Assembly: GCA_030612585.1 (NCBI GenBank)
Contig: JAUWNP010000033.1
Span: 1 to 31,878, forward strand
Direction: 5' to 3'
DNA: 31,878 nt
DNA from: Anaerolineae bacterium
GTDB lineage: Bacteria; Chloroflexota; Anaerolineae; B4-G1
Shown: positions 22,555-31,074 of the stretch, in pieces
Numbering within the stretch: position 1 is the first letter of the stretch
Layout of the letters: each line of letters opens with the position of its first letter
Translations under genes and position numbers: made by a program
Notes under the pieces: generated by a model
Database searches by the model: none
Seen by the model: only the letters and a program-made list of their open reading frames with translations
Told to the model about the DNA's origin: nothing

Positions 22555-24165
22555 GTGCTGACTATGTTGACACAAGATGGTGAGGACCTCGATGTGGGGG
22601 TCGCCCTCGAAAGCGTAACACAGGTCACGCTCAGGTGGCCGGACGACTCGTTCGAGTTCGAGTTTGCGGCGCTGAGCTATGCCAATTCCGAAAAGAATCA
22701 GTACGCCTACAAACTTGAAGGGGTTGATGACGATTGGATTACCATCGGAACCCGGCGATACGGAAGGTACACCAATCTCTCCGGAGGAACCTATACCCTG
22801 CGGCTGAAAGGATCGAATAATGATGGGGTATGGAATGAAACGGGTGCTTCGGTGACCATCACCGTCGTGCCGCCATTCTGGCAGACCTGGTGGTTCCGAG
22901 GGATCGTCCTCCTGGTCCTGGCAGGAGGTGCCTTTGGCGGCTACCGGCTGCGGGTCCGAAGCCTCGAAGCGCGAGGCCGGGAGCTGGAGAGCCAGGTGGA
23001 TGATCGGACCAAAGAGCTGGCGGCTCTGAACGCCGTTGCCGCCGTCGTGAGTCACTCCCTGAACCTGCAAGATATCTTGTCCAGGGCCCTGGATAAGACC
23101 ATCGAGGTCGTGGGGGTCGAGGCCGGAGGGATCTATCTCTTGCGGGAGGACACCCAGGTCCTGATCATCGCGGCACACAAGGGGCTCAGCGCGCAGTTTG
23201 TGGCCGAGATCGACAACCTCGAGGTGGGGGAGGGTTTCTCGGGCCGTGTGGCCCAGACCGGCGAGCCGCTGGTCGTACGGGACCTCTCCACGGATCCAAG
23301 GCTGACGCGCTCGGTAGCCAGGGAGAGCGGCTTCCACTCTCTCGCTATCGCCCCCTTGCTTTCGAGGGCTACCGTTCTTGGTACTTTGTTCGTGGTCACC
23401 CGTGGCCGCCGCGAATTCTCTCAGCAAGAGGTCGAGCTGCTTACTGCCATCGGCGCTCAGATCGGCGTGGCGGTGGAAAATGCCCGGCTCTACGAGCAGG
23501 CCCAGCAAGTGGCCGTGGTGGAAGAACGCCAGCGACTGGCACGAGAGTTGCACGACTCGGTGACGCAATCACTTCACAGCTCAACCCTGATGGCAGAAGC
23601 AGGGCGTCGATTGGCCAGCGCGGGCGATTTGGAGCGCACCCAGCACTACCTGGCCCGGCTGGGCGAGATCTCTCAACAGGCTCTGAAAGAGATGAGGCTC
23701 CTGGTCTACGAGCTGCGACCGCCGGCCTTGAGGGAAGTAGGGCTGGTGGGTGCCTTGCAGCAGCGCCTGGACGCCGTCGAGCGGCGGGCCGGTGTAGACG
23801 CTCGTTTGGTCGTCGTTAGCGGCGATCCCGGGGGCGGAAAAGAGGTTGAGTTGCCCGCAGCCGTGGAAGAGACCCTCTACCGTATCGCGCAAGAGGCACT
23901 GAACAATGCTCTGAAACACGGCCAGCCTTCCTCGGTAACGGTGACCCTGCGAATAGAGGGTCCGCTGGTCGACCGCCGAGTGGAGATCGAGATCGTCGAC
24001 GACGGCAGCGGTTTCGATGCCGGTGCCGTGGACGGTGCGGGCGGTATGGGACTGGTCAGTATGCGAGAACGGGCAGAGAAGATAGGCGGCCGACTGACCG
24101 TCAATTCGGCGCCGGGGGAAGGGACGAGGGTGAAGGTGAGCGTAGGAGTTCCCACGCTATCTTGA
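22555..24165 (+). pseudogene. C-terminal part of the split sensor histidine kinase
   Basis: A 536-residue frame in the same phase as the propeller gene. In order: a Y_Y_Y domain (about 1-105), a membrane span (114-133), a coiled coil, a GAF domain (about 155-310), a HisKA_3 segment with phospho-accepting H333 in ARELHDS, and a HATPase with N450, DDGSGFD at 482-488 and GMGL at 497-500. All kinase motifs are intact. Neither GTG 22555 nor ATG 22564 has a ribosome site, so expression as a separate protein is doubtful. Joined without the insertion, the original protein would have about 1,304 residues. A response regulator follows 12 nt later, its natural partner. If it is still made, it would lack the sensor propellers. 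Confidence 0.82.
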
Positions 24166-24177
24166 GGAGGCATTCCA

Positions 24178-24846
24178 ATGACCAACACTATCCCAAGGGC
24201 AGGTCCCATCCGCGTTCTCATCGCCGACGATCACGCTATCGTGCGCGAGGGACAGCGAGCGCTCATTGAGACCGAGCCGGGTATGGAATTGATAGGCGAA
24301 GCGGCGGATGGCGTGGAGGCCGTCCACATGGCGCGCACCCTCCAGCCTGACGTGATCCTGCTCGACCTGCTTATGCCGCGCAAGGGGGGCGTTGAGGCTA
24401 TCCAAGAGATCAAGGCACACAATGCCGAGGCGCGCATCCTGGTGCTCACCAGCTTTGCCGAAGATGAAAAGGTCTATGCGGCCATCAAAGCCGGGGCGTT
24501 GGGCTACCTGCTCAAGGACGCTTCGCCCCAAGAGATACTGGCAGCGATCCGCGAGGTGCACCGGGGAGAACCATCCATGCCTCCGGTCATCGCCCACAAG
24601 CTGGTGAGTGAACTGCAGCGAACGTCGAACCTGCCGCCGACCGAGGACCCGCTCACAGAGCGCGAGCTCGAGATACTGAAACTGGTCGCGCAGGGGTTGC
24701 CCAATCTCGAGATCGCCGAGAGGCTCGTGATCAGCGAGCGGACGGTGCGCACGCACGTCAGCAACATCCTCGCCAAGCTACACCTGGCGAACCGCACCCA
24801 GGTCGCGCTCTACGCCTTGCGGGAGGGGCTAGCTCACCTGGACTGA
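24178..24846 (+). CDS. NarL/FixJ-family response regulator
   Basis: A 222-residue DNA-binding response regulator. The receiver domain has acidic pair D17-D18, phospho-acceptor D63 (ILLDLLMP), T91 and K113, all present. The LuxR-type helix-turn-helix covers about 157-217 (LTERELEILKLVAQGLPNLEIAERL). GAGGAGG lies before the ATG. It directly follows the histidine kinase and is probably its output. Since the kinase gene is interrupted, this regulator may now be orphaned or served by another kinase. A terminator closes the unit. Confidence 0.95.
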   Translation: MTNTIPRAGPIRVLIADDHAIVREGQRALIETEPGMELIGEAADGVEAVHMARTLQPDVILLDLLMPRKGGVEAIQEIKAHNAEARILVLTSFAEDEKVYAAIKAGALGYLLKDASPQEILAAIREVHRGEPSMPPVIAHKLVSELQRTSNLPPTEDPLTERELEILKLVAQGLPNLEIAERLVISERTVRTHVSNILAKLHLANRTQVALYALREGLAHLD

Positions 24847-24920
24847 TAGCGCCTACGTCATTTGTCGTAGAGACCCTCCGTCATCTGACCCAAGACAAAC
24901 CCAGTCAATCGACACAGAAG

Positions 24921-24945
24921 AAGACCGCTCAAAGAGCGGTCTTTT
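24921..24945 (+). terminator. intrinsic terminator after the response regulator
   Basis: A 10-bp stem AAGACCGCTC / GAGCGGTCTT with a 3-nt AAA loop, overlapping a short T run (24942-24945). Confidence 0.85.
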
Positions 24946-24994
24946 GTCGTATACCGAGTTCTATTATCTGACCGATGCGCTCCGGGCTGAAGAG

Positions 24995-25003
24995 TGATAT
25001 GAT
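24995..25003 (+). promoter_or_regulatory. possible extended -10 promoter
   Basis: TGATATGAT gives TG-n-TATGAT, 36 nt before the receiver gene. No good -35 box was found. Confidence 0.4.
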
Positions 25004-25038
25004 GTTATCAGAGGGTAGAGATTCTTGATAAAGGAAAC

Positions 25039-25446
25039 ATGAAAGAGATGACGATGAAACCTATGCTGGCCTTGATCGTGACCGGACCAGGTTCCTTGCA
25101 GAATGGTCTGGTGGCCCTCATAACTACGATGCCGCAGATTCATGCTGTACTGGTGGCCGAAGAGGCTACTGTGGCGCTGAGAATGATCGCCAACCATCGT
25201 CCAGCTCTGGTGTTGCTGGATATGATTCTACCCAGGAATGGGGCAGGTACGGTATTGAAGGAGATCAAAACCAGGTGGCCTTCAACGCGGTGCATTGCCC
25301 TGGCTGATGACGTCCAACAACAGCAGGAAGCCGAAGCTGCCGGCGCCGACGTCGTGCTGATCAAAGGATATCCGGCTACCAGGCTCATCGCGGCCATTGA
25401 GGGGTTACTGTCTCAGGAGGAAAAGGAAAGTGCTTCTGCTGATTGA
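25039..25446 (+). CDS. stand-alone receiver-like protein lacking the acidic pair
   Basis: A 135-residue protein with the receiver fold and no output domain. The phospho-acceptor is kept as D61 in LVLLDMILPRNGAG, and K109 matches the conserved lysine. The first strand reads ALIVTGPG, so the Asp/Glu pair that binds magnesium is missing, and the T/S site reads IALAD with no Thr or Ser. It probably cannot be phosphorylated in the usual way. AAAGGA precedes the ATG closely. It ends just before the ribosome site of the hydrolase-permease gene. A role as a fixed-state partner or decoy is possible. Confidence 0.75.
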   Translation: MKEMTMKPMLALIVTGPGSLQNGLVALITTMPQIHAVLVAEEATVALRMIANHRPALVLLDMILPRNGAGTVLKEIKTRWPSTRCIALADDVQQQQEAEAAGADVVLIKGYPATRLIAAIEGLLSQEEKESASAD

Positions 25447-25508
25447 CGCAAGATAGATCACACCTGAACTCGCTAACCATCAATTTTGAATCGAAAAGGA
25501 GAAAGAAA

Positions 25509-27827
25509 ATGAACAAAACAAGACATACGATACTTCTAACTAGATTAATTCTTGCACTATCTCTATTCGCTGTGAGCCTGAGCGCCTGTAGCCAGACCCC
25601 TACACCGACCGCAACGCAGATGCCCGAGCCAACGCTGGCATCTCTACCCGATGGTGACCTTGTCTATGGAGACCCGGGGGGGCGCTTCAGCCTGCCCCTG
25701 GTCGGAGACTGGACGCCGGTCGAGACCGATGGCTCTTATGGCCATTTCAGACTCGCCGAACCTATTCTCGATGCATATGTAGTCGCGGTCGAATCCGAGG
25801 ATCTTGACGCAGTCGCGGAAACGGCATTAGCGCAAATCGGACTGGACACATCAGCGCTGTCGCAACCGGCTATAATACGCGAATTACGCTGGACAGCTTA
25901 CATGTACGCGCTTGATTCTGGTCGGGGCGTCACCCTGGTTGCCCGGCGGTTGGGTGGCGCAACCATCGCCGTCATCTTCAGCGGCGAATCGAGTGTGACG
26001 ACTGCACCACTCGCAGAGGTGTTCCTACCAACCCTTGACAGACTTGCTCCCAGCGACTTGCGAATGGTCCAGATGTCTCGCAACCCCGCAGAGGTGTTCC
26101 TAACCCTTGACGGACTTGCTCTTATGCCGCTGGCGGACTATCTAGAATTTCAGCCGCCACCCGCTCCGAGCACTGTCGAAGATATCGAGAACCTCAACAC
26201 TATCGAATTCTACAGTGGCAGGACTAAGCTCGTTGGCCGCCTCACCTTACCCGAGGGAGAGGGACCGTTTCCCGCAATCGTCTATACGGGCTGGGGCTCA
26301 GGCAGGACAACTCGCTCCCAATTCAGCCCTAACTACATGCGCCGTGCCGGGCTTGCTGTTTTCAGCTACGACAAGCGCGGCGCCGGTGATTCCGAGGGTG
26401 TTTTTGTTGAGGCTGGCTTGTATACCGGCGAATGGCGTCTGCCTCAATTAGCTGACGACGCGCTGGCGGCTGTGGCTTTTTTGCAGGGCCTGGAAGAAAT
26501 AAACCCCGATCAGATCGGGCTGATGGGCGAGAGTCAGAACGGATGGACCATCCCCCTGGCCGCTGCCAAGTCCGATGCTGTAGCCTTTACCGTGATCATC
26601 GCCGGCCCAACCGTCTCCATAGGCGAGGAGCTTTATTGGAGCCAAATCGCCGGCGACGCCGACCGTATCTCCAAAAGCAAGCTCGAGGAGCTTTCCGAGT
26701 CAATGGCTGCCTTTGACGGCCCCCATGGCTTTGATCCTCGCCAGTCCATCGAGGCGATGTCCAGTCCCGGGTTGTGGATATGGGGGGATCGGGACGGAAG
26801 CATTCCCGTACGAGAGTGCAAAGCCATCCTGGAGAGCATCATCGAGGAGTATGATAAGGACTTTTCCATCCTCTACGATCCCGAAGCCGGGCATGATGTG
26901 ACCGAGAATAGAAGCGAGGTGGTGGATTGGATCCACCTGGATGACCCGGTCCATGTCCAGTACTGGTACTGGATGGTGGGGCGCAAGGACGATGCCACCG
27001 GTGAGATCAGGGGGGGCGTTCTGCGTGGGGACCTGGGCTGGTCCAATGTGGGTCAGGGCTCGGTGGCGGAGGTCATAGGTCGCCGTCTGCCCGCCACGGC
27101 CGAGTTGGCGCTGTGCGCCGCCGTGCCGATGATTGGCATCGGCATCTGGCTGGGGGTGCTGTCCGCTGTGCATCACAACAAGTGGATTGACCAGGTTTTG
27201 CGCGTGTTCAGCATCGTCGGCTGGTCCATTCCCACCTTTGTCTTTGGCCTGGTGGTACTGATGATCTTTTACGCCAGGCTGCACTGGTTTCCCCCGGAGC
27301 GGCTGTCAGACTGGGCGTCGCGGATCGTCCAGTCCGACGCTTTCACTCGCTACACGCAGATGAACACTATAGACTCCTTACTGAACCTGCGCTTTGACAT
27401 TTTCCTGGATAGTCTCAGGCACCTGGTGCTGCCGGTCGTGACGCTGGCCTACCTGAACTGGGCCTACATGCTGCGCATCACGCGCTCGTCCATGCTGGAC
27501 ACGTTGCGTCAGGATTACATAACCACGGCGCGCTCCAAAGGGCTGGCCGAACGGGTGGTGATCAGGAGACATGCTCTGTCCAACGCGCTGATCCCGGTCG
27601 TTACCGTCGGTGGCTTGATCTTGGTCGGCCTGCTCAACGGGGTGGTGATCACCGAGACGATCTTTAGCTATCCCGGGATGGGTTCTTTCCTGGCCGATGC
27701 GGCCATGTCTCTGGACGTCATTTCAGTCCTCGGCATTACGTTAACCGGCAGCATCATCCTGGTGGCCGGTAACCTGCTCGTGGACGTGCTCTACGGGTTC
27801 ATTGATCCTCGGATACGTTTGCAATAG
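25509..27827 (+). CDS. chimera: lipoprotein alpha/beta hydrolase fused to truncated DppB permease
   Basis: One 772-residue frame joins two unrelated proteins. Residues 1-28 are a signal peptide with lipobox ending SAC, then a Thr/Pro spacer, an unassigned domain and an alpha/beta hydrolase: nucleophile S342 in GESQNG, acid probably D429 and H462 in AGH. Just after the histidine, near residue 474, the sequence becomes a DppB/OppB permease from its mid-periplasmic part (LDDPVHVQYWYW) to the end, with the EAA loop (LRQDYITTARSKGLAE). The first permease span, about 45-60 residues, is missing. AAGGAG lies 7 nt before the ATG; an earlier TTG at 25443 is unlikely. No stop or frameshift marks the join. 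The hydrolase would be outside and the permease in the membrane, so topology is questionable. It is probably the scar of a deletion or an assembly chimera. Confidence 0.75.
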   Translation: MNKTRHTILLTRLILALSLFAVSLSACSQTPTPTATQMPEPTLASLPDGDLVYGDPGGRFSLPLVGDWTPVETDGSYGHFRLAEPILDAYVVAVESEDLDAVAETALAQIGLDTSALSQPAIIRELRWTAYMYALDSGRGVTLVARRLGGATIAVIFSGESSVTTAPLAEVFLPTLDRLAPSDLRMVQMSRNPAEVFLTLDGLALMPLADYLEFQPPPAPSTVEDIENLNTIEFYSGRTKLVGRLTLPEGEGPFPAIVYTGWGSGRTTRSQFSPNYMRRAGLAVFSYDKRGAGDSEGVFVEAGLYTGEWRLPQLADDALAAVAFLQGLEEINPDQIGLMGESQNGWTIPLAAAKSDAVAFTVIIAGPTVSIGEELYWSQIAGDADRISKSKLEELSESMAAFDGPHGFDPRQSIEAMSSPGLWIWGDRDGSIPVRECKAILESIIEEYDKDFSILYDPEAGHDVTENRSEVVDWIHLDDPVHVQYWYWMVGRKDDATGEIRGGVLRGDLGWSNVGQGSVAEVIGRRLPATAELALCAAVPMIGIGIWLGVLSAVHHNKWIDQVLRVFSIVGWSIPTFVFGLVVLMIFYARLHWFPPERLSDWASRIVQSDAFTRYTQMNTIDSLLNLRFDIFLDSLRHLVLPVVTLAYLNWAYMLRITRSSMLDTLRQDYITTARSKGLAERVVIRRHALSNALIPVVTVGGLILVGLLNGVVITETIFSYPGMGSFLADAAMSLDVISVLGITLTGSIILVAGNLLVDVLYGFIDPRIRLQ

Positions 27828-27898
27828 CGGAACAGGCGGGGGCTGCTAACGGCTAACTGCTGACCGCTAACGGCTATAGTAAGAGGTGGTGTGTTACG

Positions 27899-28879
27899 AT
27901 GAAAGTTGTCAAAAGACTGTTGACTAACCCGACTTCTCTGACCGGAATCCTGTTGCTGCTTGCCTTTGCCATCATAGCCATCGCCGCTCCGTGGATTGCG
28001 CCGCCGCCGGAGAACGCGCGCGATGTGTACATGATTCCACGTGATGGGTTCAGCACGCCGCCTGAGCCACCCAACGAAAGACATCCCTTTGGCACGACGG
28101 AGGGGCAATACGATATCTACTACGGCATCGTATGGGGCACGCGCACGGCATTTCGCGTGGGTGTGGTGATCACCATCTTTACGACGATCATCGGCCTGAC
28201 CATCGGATCTGTTTCTGCCTACTTTGGGGGTTGGCTCGACGAGGTGCTCATGCGAATTACAGAGATCTTTCAGGCTTTTCCCTTCCTGTTGGCTGCCATC
28301 ACACTGTGTTCGGTGTTGCAGATGGTCTATGGGCGGGGACAGGCCGGCCCCCTGATATTTCTGGCCAAAATCTTGGCTTTTGTTACCTTTGGGCGCAACC
28401 CCGCTGACCCGGTCGATCCCGTCCAACTGCAGATCATCACCGGGATGTCGGCCATTATCTTCTTTGGTTGGATGGCCTATGCCCGGGTGATTCGGGGCAA
28501 CATTCTGGCTGCCCGCGAACTGGAGTACGTAACGGCGGCACACGCCATCGGCGCAGGGCACCTGCGCATCCTGTTCCGTCACCTGCTGCCCAACGCGGTC
28601 TTCCCGGTGCTGGTCATGGCCTCGATGAACATCGGTTCCTACGTATTGAGCTTTGCGTTCCTGAGCTTTATGGGCCTGGGTGCACAGAGGGGGTACGCCG
28701 ATTGGGGCCAGATAATCAATTTTGCGCGGAACTGGATCCCAGCGCTGGCTGAGCATTGGTACATCATCGTCTATCCCAGCCTGGCCATTGTGCTGTTTGT
28801 GTTGGCGTGGAACCTGGTTGGCGATGTCCTGCGTGACACTCTCGACCCGCGCATGCGTGGGAAAGGTGGAGGGCTGTGA
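27899..28879 (+). CDS. DppC/OppC-family ABC permease
   Basis: A 326-residue permease of the dipeptide/oligopeptide/nickel importer family. A first span at about 14-34 is followed by a periplasmic loop with the family segment HPFGTTEGQYDIYYGIVWGTRTAFRVG in its usual place. The EAA loop is AARELEYVTAAHAIGAGHLRILFRHLLPN at about 201-229. The end VGDVLRDTLDPRMRG is typical. It is complete and 72 nt after the DppB-like chimera, its normal partner. No binding protein or DppD/DppF ATPase is nearby, so the importer is incomplete here. The gap before it contains GCTAACGGCTA-type direct repeats. Confidence 0.92.
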   Translation: MKVVKRLLTNPTSLTGILLLLAFAIIAIAAPWIAPPPENARDVYMIPRDGFSTPPEPPNERHPFGTTEGQYDIYYGIVWGTRTAFRVGVVITIFTTIIGLTIGSVSAYFGGWLDEVLMRITEIFQAFPFLLAAITLCSVLQMVYGRGQAGPLIFLAKILAFVTFGRNPADPVDPVQLQIITGMSAIIFFGWMAYARVIRGNILAARELEYVTAAHAIGAGHLRILFRHLLPNAVFPVLVMASMNIGSYVLSFAFLSFMGLGAQRGYADWGQIINFARNWIPALAEHWYIIVYPSLAIVLFVLAWNLVGDVLRDTLDPRMRGKGGGL

Positions 28880-28974
28880 TGCCTTGCCGATAGGGCAAGC
28901 ACCGGTCCACAGATGGCAGCGCGAGTCGTGTAATGAGCATCCCACAGATCCCCATCCGACAACTAACAACTCTA

Positions 28975-29016
28975 TTGGTCAACTGACCAAGAAACAGATT
29001 GGACACCTGTCCAATC
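28975..29016. promoter_or_regulatory. two related palindromes, TTGGnCA-nn-TGnCCAA
   Basis: TTGGTCA-AC-TGACCAA (28975-28990) and TTGGACA-CC-TGTCCAA (28999-29014, extended by one more pair each side) share half-sites TTGGnCA. Their centres are 24 bp apart. They lie between dppC and the next gene and look like a paired operator; the binding protein is unknown. Confidence 0.55.
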
Positions 29017-29023
29017 ACAAAAT

Positions 29024-29056
29024 CCCCCAGATGCCCGATGCATCTGGGGGGGTTTT
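29024..29056 (+). terminator. intrinsic terminator after dppC
   Basis: CCCCCAGATGC (29024-29034) pairs fully with 29040-29050 over a 5-nt loop, followed by GGTTTT. A strong terminator for the permease transcript. Confidence 0.88.
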
Positions 29057-29124
29057 GCTTTATAATGAGAACAGTACTGGGCCTGGACGGAGACACTGAA
29101 GGCTCATATGGTGAGGTGATGATG

Positions 29125-29517
29125 ATGCGCATTCTGCTCGCCGATGACCAACCGAGGGTACGATTCGCGCTGCGTGTGTTGCTGGAGCGGCGGCCAGGAT
29201 TTGAGGTGGCGGGTGAGGCCGTCAATGCCGAGGGGTTGTTGGCCCAGATGGAGACGACTTGCCCTGACCTGGTGCTGCTTGGATGGGAGTTGCCGGGCCT
29301 TGCGGCGGTTGGTTCACTGTCCGCCTTACGCAGGATTTATCCTAATCTGTACGTGATCGCCCTCAGCGGGCGGCCGGAGGCGCGTCGAGCAGCCCTGACC
29401 GCCGGGGCCGATGCCTTTGTCAGCAAGGGGGACCCGCCGGAACGGTTGCTGGCGGCCATCAATGATTGTCGGCGCGGGCAGTGCCAGCAGAGTGGGAGGT
29501 TAAGAAATCCCTGTTGA
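29125..29517 (+). CDS. stand-alone receiver lacking the phospho-acceptor Asp
   Basis: A 130-residue receiver-domain protein with no output domain. The acidic pair D7-D8 (LLADDQP), S81 and K101 are present. The phospho-acceptor position reads LVLLGWELPG, so G53 replaces the essential Asp. It therefore cannot be phosphorylated at the normal site. Three ATG codons at 29119, 29122 and 29125 compete behind GAGG; the last gives the natural receiver start. TATAAT at 29061-29066 may be its -10 box, but no -35 is seen. It is a pseudo-receiver, probably acting by protein contact or decaying. Confidence 0.85.
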   Translation: MRILLADDQPRVRFALRVLLERRPGFEVAGEAVNAEGLLAQMETTCPDLVLLGWELPGLAAVGSLSALRRIYPNLYVIALSGRPEARRAALTAGADAFVSKGDPPERLLAAINDCRRGQCQQSGRLRNPC

Positions 29518-29894
29518 GTCGAGTAAGCGTTTATCTGTCTATCCCCTTTCGCAGTCTAGCGATTTTCCCATTAAGTAGCGATAGTCTATAATATGGCAGT
29601 AGCGCAAGACCCGCCCTGTCACCCTGAGTGAAGCGAAGGGTCTCCACCACCGTAATAAGGAGATTCTTCGCTACGCTCAGAATGACGGTCAACCGTCAGA
29701 GCGACTTTTGCGGCACTGCATAATATGACTATTGACCTGCTCCCCCTACTGCTGCAATGAGGAAAACGGCGAGTAGGTGTTGGCGCAATCGAACGAATTC
29801 CCTATCCGCATCCGGCCGATTGAACCAAGTGGGGCCGTTAAGTGTATAAGTAGTGAGACCTTCAGATTGGGATTCGCTTGAAAAGGTAGTCTTC
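29518..29894. other. gene-poor gap with a dispersed inverted repeat
   Basis: No gene is supported here. 29618-29644 and 29660-29686 form an imperfect 27-bp inverted repeat (about 20 of 27 positions) of the CCCTGAG-AAGCGAAGGG type, with a 15-nt loop. A 6-bp palindrome GACGGT-CA-ACCGTC follows at 29684-29697. TATAAT at 29587-29592 has no -35 partner. Confidence 0.6.
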
Positions 29895-30053
29895 ATGGAC
29901 GGACATTTGCGTAGATATCGTGTGGTTCTGCGTCGTTTGGGCACCAGCCTGGTGACCCTGCTCGTCATTGCTTACCTGACCCTATTCGGCCTGACTATGG
30001 CCGAGCGAGGACGGGAGGGGCTGCCAGCCGAACCGTTCAGCGCGGCAGGCTGA
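29895..30053 (+). pseudogene. N-terminal fragment of an ABC permease
   Basis: A 52-residue frame with one membrane span (about 16-35) followed by LTMAERGREGLPAEPFSAAG. This looks like the first span and following loop of a DppB-like permease from a Chloroflexota-type subfamily, but it stops at once. AAGG lies about 9 nt before the ATG. No permease continuation follows; the next sequence is a different protein fragment. It is most likely a relic left by deletion. Confidence 0.5.
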
Positions 30054-30247
30054 GGGTACAGGAAGAGTGCGTCGTCGTCGGCGGTATCAAGTGTGAGAAG
30101 GGGATGCTGGCGCTAATCAACAGCACCGTCAGCGGCAACAAGGGTGAAGGGAGCAGGGCCAGGGGCGGGGGGGGGCACGTGGGCTGCGACTGCACGGCAG
30201 TGTTCACCAACAGCACCATTTGCGCGACCTTCGCCGAGTTCACAGAG
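30054..30247 (+). pseudogene. fragment of a beta-helix repeat protein
   Basis: The frame containing ATG 30104 reads LALINSTVSGNKGEG, a glycine run and AVFTNSTI, then stops at 30245-30247. The pattern TNST[VI]SGN with glycine spacers is typical of right-handed parallel beta-helix surface proteins. Only about one coil is left, without a signal peptide. A run of nine G lies at 30167-30175. Confidence 0.4.
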
Positions 30248-30263
30248 TTATGAAAGGGTCTCT

Positions 30264-31013
30264 TTGACCTCAGAAGGGCCGCTGAGGACTATCCTCGCCA
30301 CGCTGCTGATCCTGGCAGTGGTAACCGCCTGCGCCACACCGAGCCCCACGGTATCACCCTCCCCTACCGCCACCGCGACGCCGGAACCGACAACCACCCC
30401 CACCTCCACCTCCACCCCGACCCACACACCGATGCCAACGGCTACACCGACCCCCACGCTCACTCCTACACCGACGGTCACCCCTACCCCCCTGCCAGAG
30501 GCTGTCTTTCTGGAACCCATGAACTACCAATGGCAGACCCTCAATAACTGTGGCCCTGCCAGCATCGCTATCCTGCTCGGCTACTACGACCACTGGATCA
30601 CCCAGCACAAGGTCAACGAGCAGGTCTCGCCTGGTCCTTCGCCGTGTGACATCGTGGACTATATGCCTCAATACGAACTGATGGCACGGGCGTATGAGTC
30701 CCCACCGTCCCGCGATCCGACCCGCCAACTGCTGGCCAATGGTATCCCGGTCATCGCCAATCAACAGTTGGAGATCGGTAGCGACATCGGCCACTATCGC
30801 GTCATCCGGGGCTACGACGATACCTCCCGTGAGTTCATCTCCGATGACCCCCTACAAAGGAAAGGCCCCGGTTTTCGCATCGCGTACGATACCTTCAGCA
30901 GGCTCTCGAACCACGGCGCTGTTATCGCTGTCTATCCTCCAGGGATGGACCCGCTAGTCCAATCTCTGATGGGGGACCTGGGAATGAGCGAGATTGTCTA
31001 CTGTCCGCCCTGA
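30264..31013 (+). CDS. C39-like cysteine peptidase lipoprotein
   Basis: A 249-residue secreted protein. The signal peptide ends at lipobox V-T-A-C with C23, and a Thr/Pro spacer follows to about residue 78, as for proteins held above the cell wall. The rest resembles peptidase C39-like domains: YQWQTLNNCGPAS with C96, and IGHYRVIRGYD with H177 and D184/D185. The probable function is cleavage of a peptide, but many such single-domain members are uncharacterised. The start is TTG at 30264 with AAAGGG about 5 nt upstream, in frame with the signal peptide. Its first codons closely match those of the next gene at the DNA level. Confidence 0.8.
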   Translation: MTSEGPLRTILATLLILAVVTACATPSPTVSPSPTATATPEPTTTPTSTSTPTHTPMPTATPTPTLTPTPTVTPTPLPEAVFLEPMNYQWQTLNNCGPASIAILLGYYDHWITQHKVNEQVSPGPSPCDIVDYMPQYELMARAYESPPSRDPTRQLLANGIPVIANQQLEIGSDIGHYRVIRGYDDTSREFISDDPLQRKGPGFRIAYDTFSRLSNHGAVIAVYPPGMDPLVQSLMGDLGMSEIVYCPP

Positions 31014-31025
31014 TAGGAGGGCAGT

Positions 31026-31041
31026 CCGCCTAGTTAGGCGG
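31026..31041 (+). terminator. short hairpin after the C39-like gene
   Basis: CCGCCTA-GT-TAGGCGG, 13 nt past the stop. There is no T run, so a terminator role is uncertain. Confidence 0.35.
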
Positions 31042-31074
31042 CCCGGCGCAATATCTGAGGTGAGATGTTTTTAG

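Noticed and set aside
22426..23568. A 380-codon open frame on the minus strand
   Set aside because: It covers the Y_Y_Y and GAF parts of the kinase on the other strand and shows no family pattern.
27791..28969. A 392-codon open frame on the minus strand
   Set aside because: It overlaps the dppC gene fully and its product is rich in His, Gln and Arg without domain features, as expected of a shadow.
30167..30175. A run of nine G as a phase-variation switch
   Set aside because: It lies in a decayed fragment without a promoter or intact gene to switch.
30144..30263. An upstream extension of the C39-like gene
   Set aside because: The added residues have no signal-peptide character and overlap the beta-helix fragment; TTG 30264 has a ribosome site and gives a normal lipoprotein signal.
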